Shown: positions 17,377 through 20,372 of the stretch, one piece after another | How positions within the stretch are numbered: the first letter of the stretch is position 1 | How the letters are laid out: each line of letters begins with the position of its first letter | NCBI GenBank assembly: GCA_026770585.1 | Contig: MU647016.1 | Span: 76,065 to 96,436 of the forward strand | Source: Baffinella frigidus | Taxonomy: Eukaryota; Cryptophyceae; Cryptomonadales; Baffinellaceae | Direction of reading: 5' to 3' | Length of the DNA: 20,372 bases | The notes under the pieces: model-generated | Databases searched by the model: none | What the model saw: the letters and a program-made list of their open reading frames with translations, nothing else | What the model was told of the DNA's origin: nothing | Made by a program: the position numbers and the translations under genes

Positions 17377-17631
17377 GATAACGCACACCTTGGCATGAAC
17401 ATGACCGACACAACTTCAAGATAGACCAGTCACCTAAACTCACGTGACTCCCGCATCTGAAATACGACGGTGTACCTTGTCCACTCGTTGAAACGAAGAG
17501 GTGGGCAAGAGGATGAAACACTCCCCAACTCCTAGAACTCAGTGCTGCTGTATGACGTTCATTAAAGCTCCATAAGCCTCCATCACCCCAAGATAAACGC
17601 CACACGACATAGCCGACGGAAAGAACACACG

Positions 17632-19391
17632 ATGGCCGATAATTCCGGCTACTTCTCCGAGGGCAGCAGCCCGCTCACCACCGCAACCGGCAGGAGTTGG
17701 TCCCTCAACTTCTTGGACCTCGATGGCTTCTTCGAGAGGAGCATGCACATGGAAGAGGCCAAGGTCCCCGTGCACCGCGCGTTGAGCAGAGTGGTGTCCA
17801 ATGCGCAGCTGGAGATCACCGAACGCGATGGCGGCGCCGCCAGCCCCGCCAGCCCCGCCAGCTCCGTCAGAAACTTCCTCTCGCGGACCAGCAGCACCGC
17901 CGCAGGCGACACGTGGTGGCGAGAATGCGAGTTGCCTGTAGCCCGCAAGCTGCGCCACCGCTCGCGGCGTGAAGCCATCACACGTGTGCATTCCGCTACA
18001 GCTGCCCTCCCCGACTGGCCGGAGGTCGAGGAACACGTCTTCGCCTCCAGCAAGCGGCATCTTCTCAGCTTCACCCTCGACCCAACAACCCTCACCCCCG
18101 ACGTCCTCTGCCACCTGGCCATGGAGATGTTCGTCAGCGCGGGGCTTCCCGCGGGGCTTGCCGAGCACCGCGTGCGCCGCTTCATCCTCGCGGTCCGCGC
18201 CTCCATGCTCGACAACCCCTACCACAACTTCAACCACGTGTTCGACGTGATGCAGACGACAAACGCGCTCGCGACTTCCACCGGGACCATGGCGCGCCTC
18301 GACGCCTGGGAGCGCTTCGGCCTCTTGTCGGCAGCGCTGTGCCACGACTTGGTAAACCCTAACCCTTAACCCCAAACCAGGAGCATCCGGGCGTGACCTC
18401 CGCGTTCCTCTCCAAGCAGGGCGCCTCGGCACACGGATACAAGAACCTCATTTTCCGGGACGCGCTCCTCGAGAAGCACCACGCTCTTCGCGCGCTCGGC
18501 GTCATGGTCGACCGCGACATCGGAATTCTCGACGGGCTCTCCTCCGCGCAGTACTACCAGTTCCGCTCCTCGGTTTCCAAAATTATCCTCGCCACCGACA
18601 TCTCGCGTCATAATGATTACCTCGCTGATCTCAATCAGTTCGCGGCGCGCCGCGCGGAGGACCCGGCGGTGGAGATGGAAAATCAGATGGCCATGGAGCT
18701 CATGGTCAAGTGCGCCGACATCTCCAACGTGATCAAGCCCACCAAGGTGGCGCGCCGCTGGGCACTACGCGTCACCGATGAGTTCTTCAACCAGGGCGAC
18801 GCCGAGCGCTCCATGGGCATGGAGGTCTCGGCAACCTGCGACCGCCTCACCAAGTCGCGCGTGGGTTTGCAAACAGGGTTCATTGACTTCCTCGCCGCCC
18901 CCCTCTTCACCCAACTCGCCGCCGCCTTCCCCGCGGCGCGCGGCCTGGATGCTCCGCTCGCGCAGCTTTTGGCGAACCGCGCGTCCTACGAGCTCTGCTC
19001 CGACGTCGAGCTCGAGCTGTCGCGCGACCTGCTGCTCTCCGAGACGGAATCGTCCGAGAGCCCGACGGAGGTGGGGGGGGCGGGCTCGCGGGTTGGCTCG
19101 CTGGTCTCTCGATGCGACCCGCCGCCCCCCGAGACTCACGAGTCTCCTCATCCTCTCGAGTTGCCGCTGGTGGTTGGCGCCGAGACGTCGCCGAGCAGGG
19201 TTGAGTGGTTCATGGCTGCGCGGGGGTTGAGTGGGTTGGATGTTGCAAGCGAGGAGCATCGTTCCGATCCGCTCCCCTCTGAGACGCAGGCGGGGGTTTC
19301 GGGGGTTTATAGAAGTCGCTTCGAGCCGGAGGATGTTGAGTGGTGTATGGTTGCGCAGGGCTGGAGTGAGTTGGAGGTCGGCGAGCATTAA
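17632..19391 (+). CDS. Class I 3',5'-cyclic nucleotide phosphodiesterase (two exons)
   Basis: Hydrolyses cAMP and/or cGMP to the 5'-monophosphate; specificity cannot be told. Exons 17632-18351 and 18381-19391 give 576 residues. The start ATG has A at -3 and G at +4. The N-terminus (1-140) is Ser/Ala-rich without a GAF or membrane segment. The PDEase_I catalytic domain (HD fold) spans about 145-440. YHNFNH holds the catalytic His198 and metal ligand His202. HDLEHPG (238-244, His238 and Asp239 as metal ligands) is recreated only by splicing. ATDISRH follows, then KCADISN with the third metal ligand Asp353 and EFFNQGDAE. LQTGFIDF has Gln404 where the purine-binding glutamine belongs. All key residues are present, so it is probably active. 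The tail carries a repeated motif (VEWFMAARGLSGLDV at 514-528, VEWCMVAQGWSELEV at 559-573) of unknown role. The N-terminal boundary and further introns are unverified. Confidence 0.93.
18352..18380 (+). other. 29-nt GT-AG intron made of telomere-like heptamers
   Basis: Begins GTAAACCCTAACCC and ends CCCCAAACCAG. Between GT and AG it is degenerate CCCTAAA-type units. Phase 0, between Leu240 and Glu241. Retention would shift the frame (29 is not a multiple of three) and hit TAA at 18367. Removal restores HDLEHPG, the invariant metal-binding motif of the family, which is strong evidence that it is spliced. Confidence 0.88.
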
Positions 19392-19407
19392 GCGCCTTTG
19401 GTGAGGG

Positions 19408-19412
19408 TGTAA
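19408..19412 (+). promoter_or_regulatory. Possible polyadenylation signal TGTAA
   Basis: TGTAA 17 nt after the phosphodiesterase stop matches the signal used by chlorophyte algae. The relic copy on the minus strand near 10320 reads CGTAA at the same place. A single pentamer is weak evidence. Confidence 0.3.
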
Positions 19413-19499
19413 CTGTGCTTTTTGAAGTAAAGCTCTTCTCGTGTGAAAGTGCTGAGTCCGCGTGCCTCTTCGCTCCAGCCGGGCGAAGAGCAGCAGGAT

Positions 19500-19621
19500 A
19501 CAGGGGTACCTCTCTCATTCGAAATAGCCTCCTCCTAGGACCCTACAGTAGGCCTGTGCCTAGGGCCCTAAGGTGGTCCTAGGGGTTGTGGGGCGGTTTC
19601 TTATGAGCGAGGAACCCCTGT
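19500..19621. mobile_element. MITE, ACAGGGGTACC family (122 bp) with 8-bp target duplication
   Basis: ACAGGGGTACCTCTCTCAT at the left; TTATGAGCGAGGAACCCCTG plus T at the right. AGCAGGAT flanks it on both sides (19492-19499 and 19622-19629). Short ends of the CAGGG type with 8-bp duplications fit the hAT superfamily. Caveat: the right flank holds other GCAGGA-like repeats (19630-19675). The insertion lies in the phosphodiesterase 3' flank, and the relic at 10137 ends at this same point without it. Confidence 0.85.
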
Positions 19622-19698
19622 AGCAGGATAGGGCTTGGCAGGACAGGACGGCAGTTGGTAGGATAGAGCGGCAGGTGTTGGGTAAAGATGTGCCGTGC

Positions 19699-19744
19699 GT
19701 TTAGGGTTGAGGGTTGAGGGTTGAGGGTTGAGGGGTTGAGGGGT

Positions 19745-19776
<32 letters not shown>

Positions 19777-20161
19777 GGTTTAGGGTTTAGCGTTTAGCGT
19801 TTAGGGTTTAGCGTTTAGGGTTTAGATTTTGGGGGCATTGGGGTTTGGGACATTAGGGGTTTGGGTTTTGAGTTTGGAGTTTGGCGTTTGTCGTTTGGCG
19901 TTTGTCGTTTGGCGATTGGGGTTCAGGGTTTACGGACATGAGGGTTTAGGGAATTGGGGTTTAGTTTTTAGGGGTTGGGGGTTGGGGTATGGGGTTTGGG
20001 GTTTGGGGTGTGGGGTTTGGGGGTTGAAGTTTGGGGGTTGGGGCTTGGGGTTTAAGGCTTCGGGCTTAGGGTCTAGGGTTGAGGGTTTAGGGCTTAGTGT
20101 TTAGGGGTTTTGGTCCAAGGTTTAGGGTTTAGGATCGAGGGTTCAGGGTTCAGGGTTGAGA
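19699..20161 (+). repeat. G-strand telomere-like array
   Basis: TTGAGGG runs (about 19706-19780), then TTTAGCG/TTTAGGG, then TTTGGGG-rich units with a few TTTGGCG. The plus-strand frame open across 19829-20104 is repeat-derived. Confidence 0.93.
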
Positions 20162-20212
20162 TTTTTTGAGCAAACCCAAGAGGGTTCGGGCATTCACGTT
20201 CCCGGAACGACC

Positions 20213-20372
20213 CCAAAACCCTGAACCCTAACCCAAAACCCCTCAACCCCTCAACCCTGAACTCTAAACCCTAAACCCTAAACCCCAAACCTTAAACCCT
20301 AAACCCTAAACCCTAAACCCTAAACCCTGAACCCTAAACCCTAAACCCTAAACCCTCAACCCTAAACCCTAA
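20213..20372 (-). repeat. C-strand telomere-like array at window end
   Basis: CCCTAAA with some CCCTGAA and CCCTCAA, the cleanest CCCTAAA run in the window. It faces the preceding G-strand array across a 51-bp non-telomeric spacer (20162-20212). Confidence 0.95.

Larger units (their letters stand above)
16641..17631. other. Intergenic region upstream of the phosphodiesterase
   Basis: Separates the minus-strand paralogue from the phosphodiesterase. Holds a direct repeat CTTGTTCCGGGGTTT (about 16727 and 16869), HSE-like motifs, CACGTG at 17041-17046 and 17441-17446, four TTGAC boxes and a 42-bp palindrome. No gene is seen in it. Confidence 0.5.

Noticed and set aside
20213-20372. Authentic chromosome-end telomere at the window edge
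   Set aside because: A right-hand chromosome end should read TTTAGGG on the plus strand; here it is CCCTAAA, with variants, facing a G-strand array. The left edge is likewise in the wrong orientation.

Overview
The window is nuclear DNA from a eukaryote, most likely a microalga. About 40% of it is degenerate tandem arrays of plant-type telomere heptamers (TTTAGGG/CCCTAAA and variants). The clearest gene is a class I cyclic-nucleotide phosphodiesterase split by a GT-AG intron. A TGTAA motif just after its stop, TTGAC boxes upstream and the TTTAGGG repeat would suit a green alga, but none of these is decisive and I do not name a species.

Layout. 1-249: G-strand then C-strand telomere-like arrays meeting in fusion-type polarity. 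350-1660: decayed inverted-repeat element, 43-bp and 29-bp minisatellites, no gene. 1670-3986: a C-strand array switching abruptly to a G-strand array at about 3485. 3988-5237: degenerate element end with a hairpin, a 22-bp minisatellite, GC-rich DNA with no convincing gene, then another G-strand array. 5238-7382: segmental duplication copy 1 with a minus-strand unknown gene, heat-shock-element-like motifs, and a divergent plus-strand hypothetical ORF. 7492-10340: dense nest of small non-autonomous inverted-repeat elements (ACAGGGGTACC and TATCCCTTAAGTGACCA families), a dispersed repeat of about 100 bp, and a relic of the phosphodiesterase 3' flank in inverted orientation. 10341-15387: about 5 kb of G-strand arrays interrupted by one AT-rich 491-bp element with 49-bp inverted ends. 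15388-16640: copy 2 of the duplication with the paralogous minus-strand gene. 16641-19412: intergenic promoter region with heat-shock-like motifs, four TTGAC boxes and a perfect 42-bp palindrome, then the phosphodiesterase. 19500-20372: another small element with an 8-bp target-site duplication, then G-strand and C-strand arrays in fusion polarity.

Gene logic. The two copies of the unknown minus-strand gene each follow a G-strand array and each stand divergent to a plus-strand gene (an unknown 123-aa ORF and the phosphodiesterase). The spaces between carry GAAnnTTC-type motifs and CACGTG boxes. The most unusual single observation is that the 29-nt phosphodiesterase intron, which splits the metal-binding HDxxHPG motif, is itself made of degenerate telomere-like heptamers, as if an intron had been recruited from the repeat that fills the surroundings.
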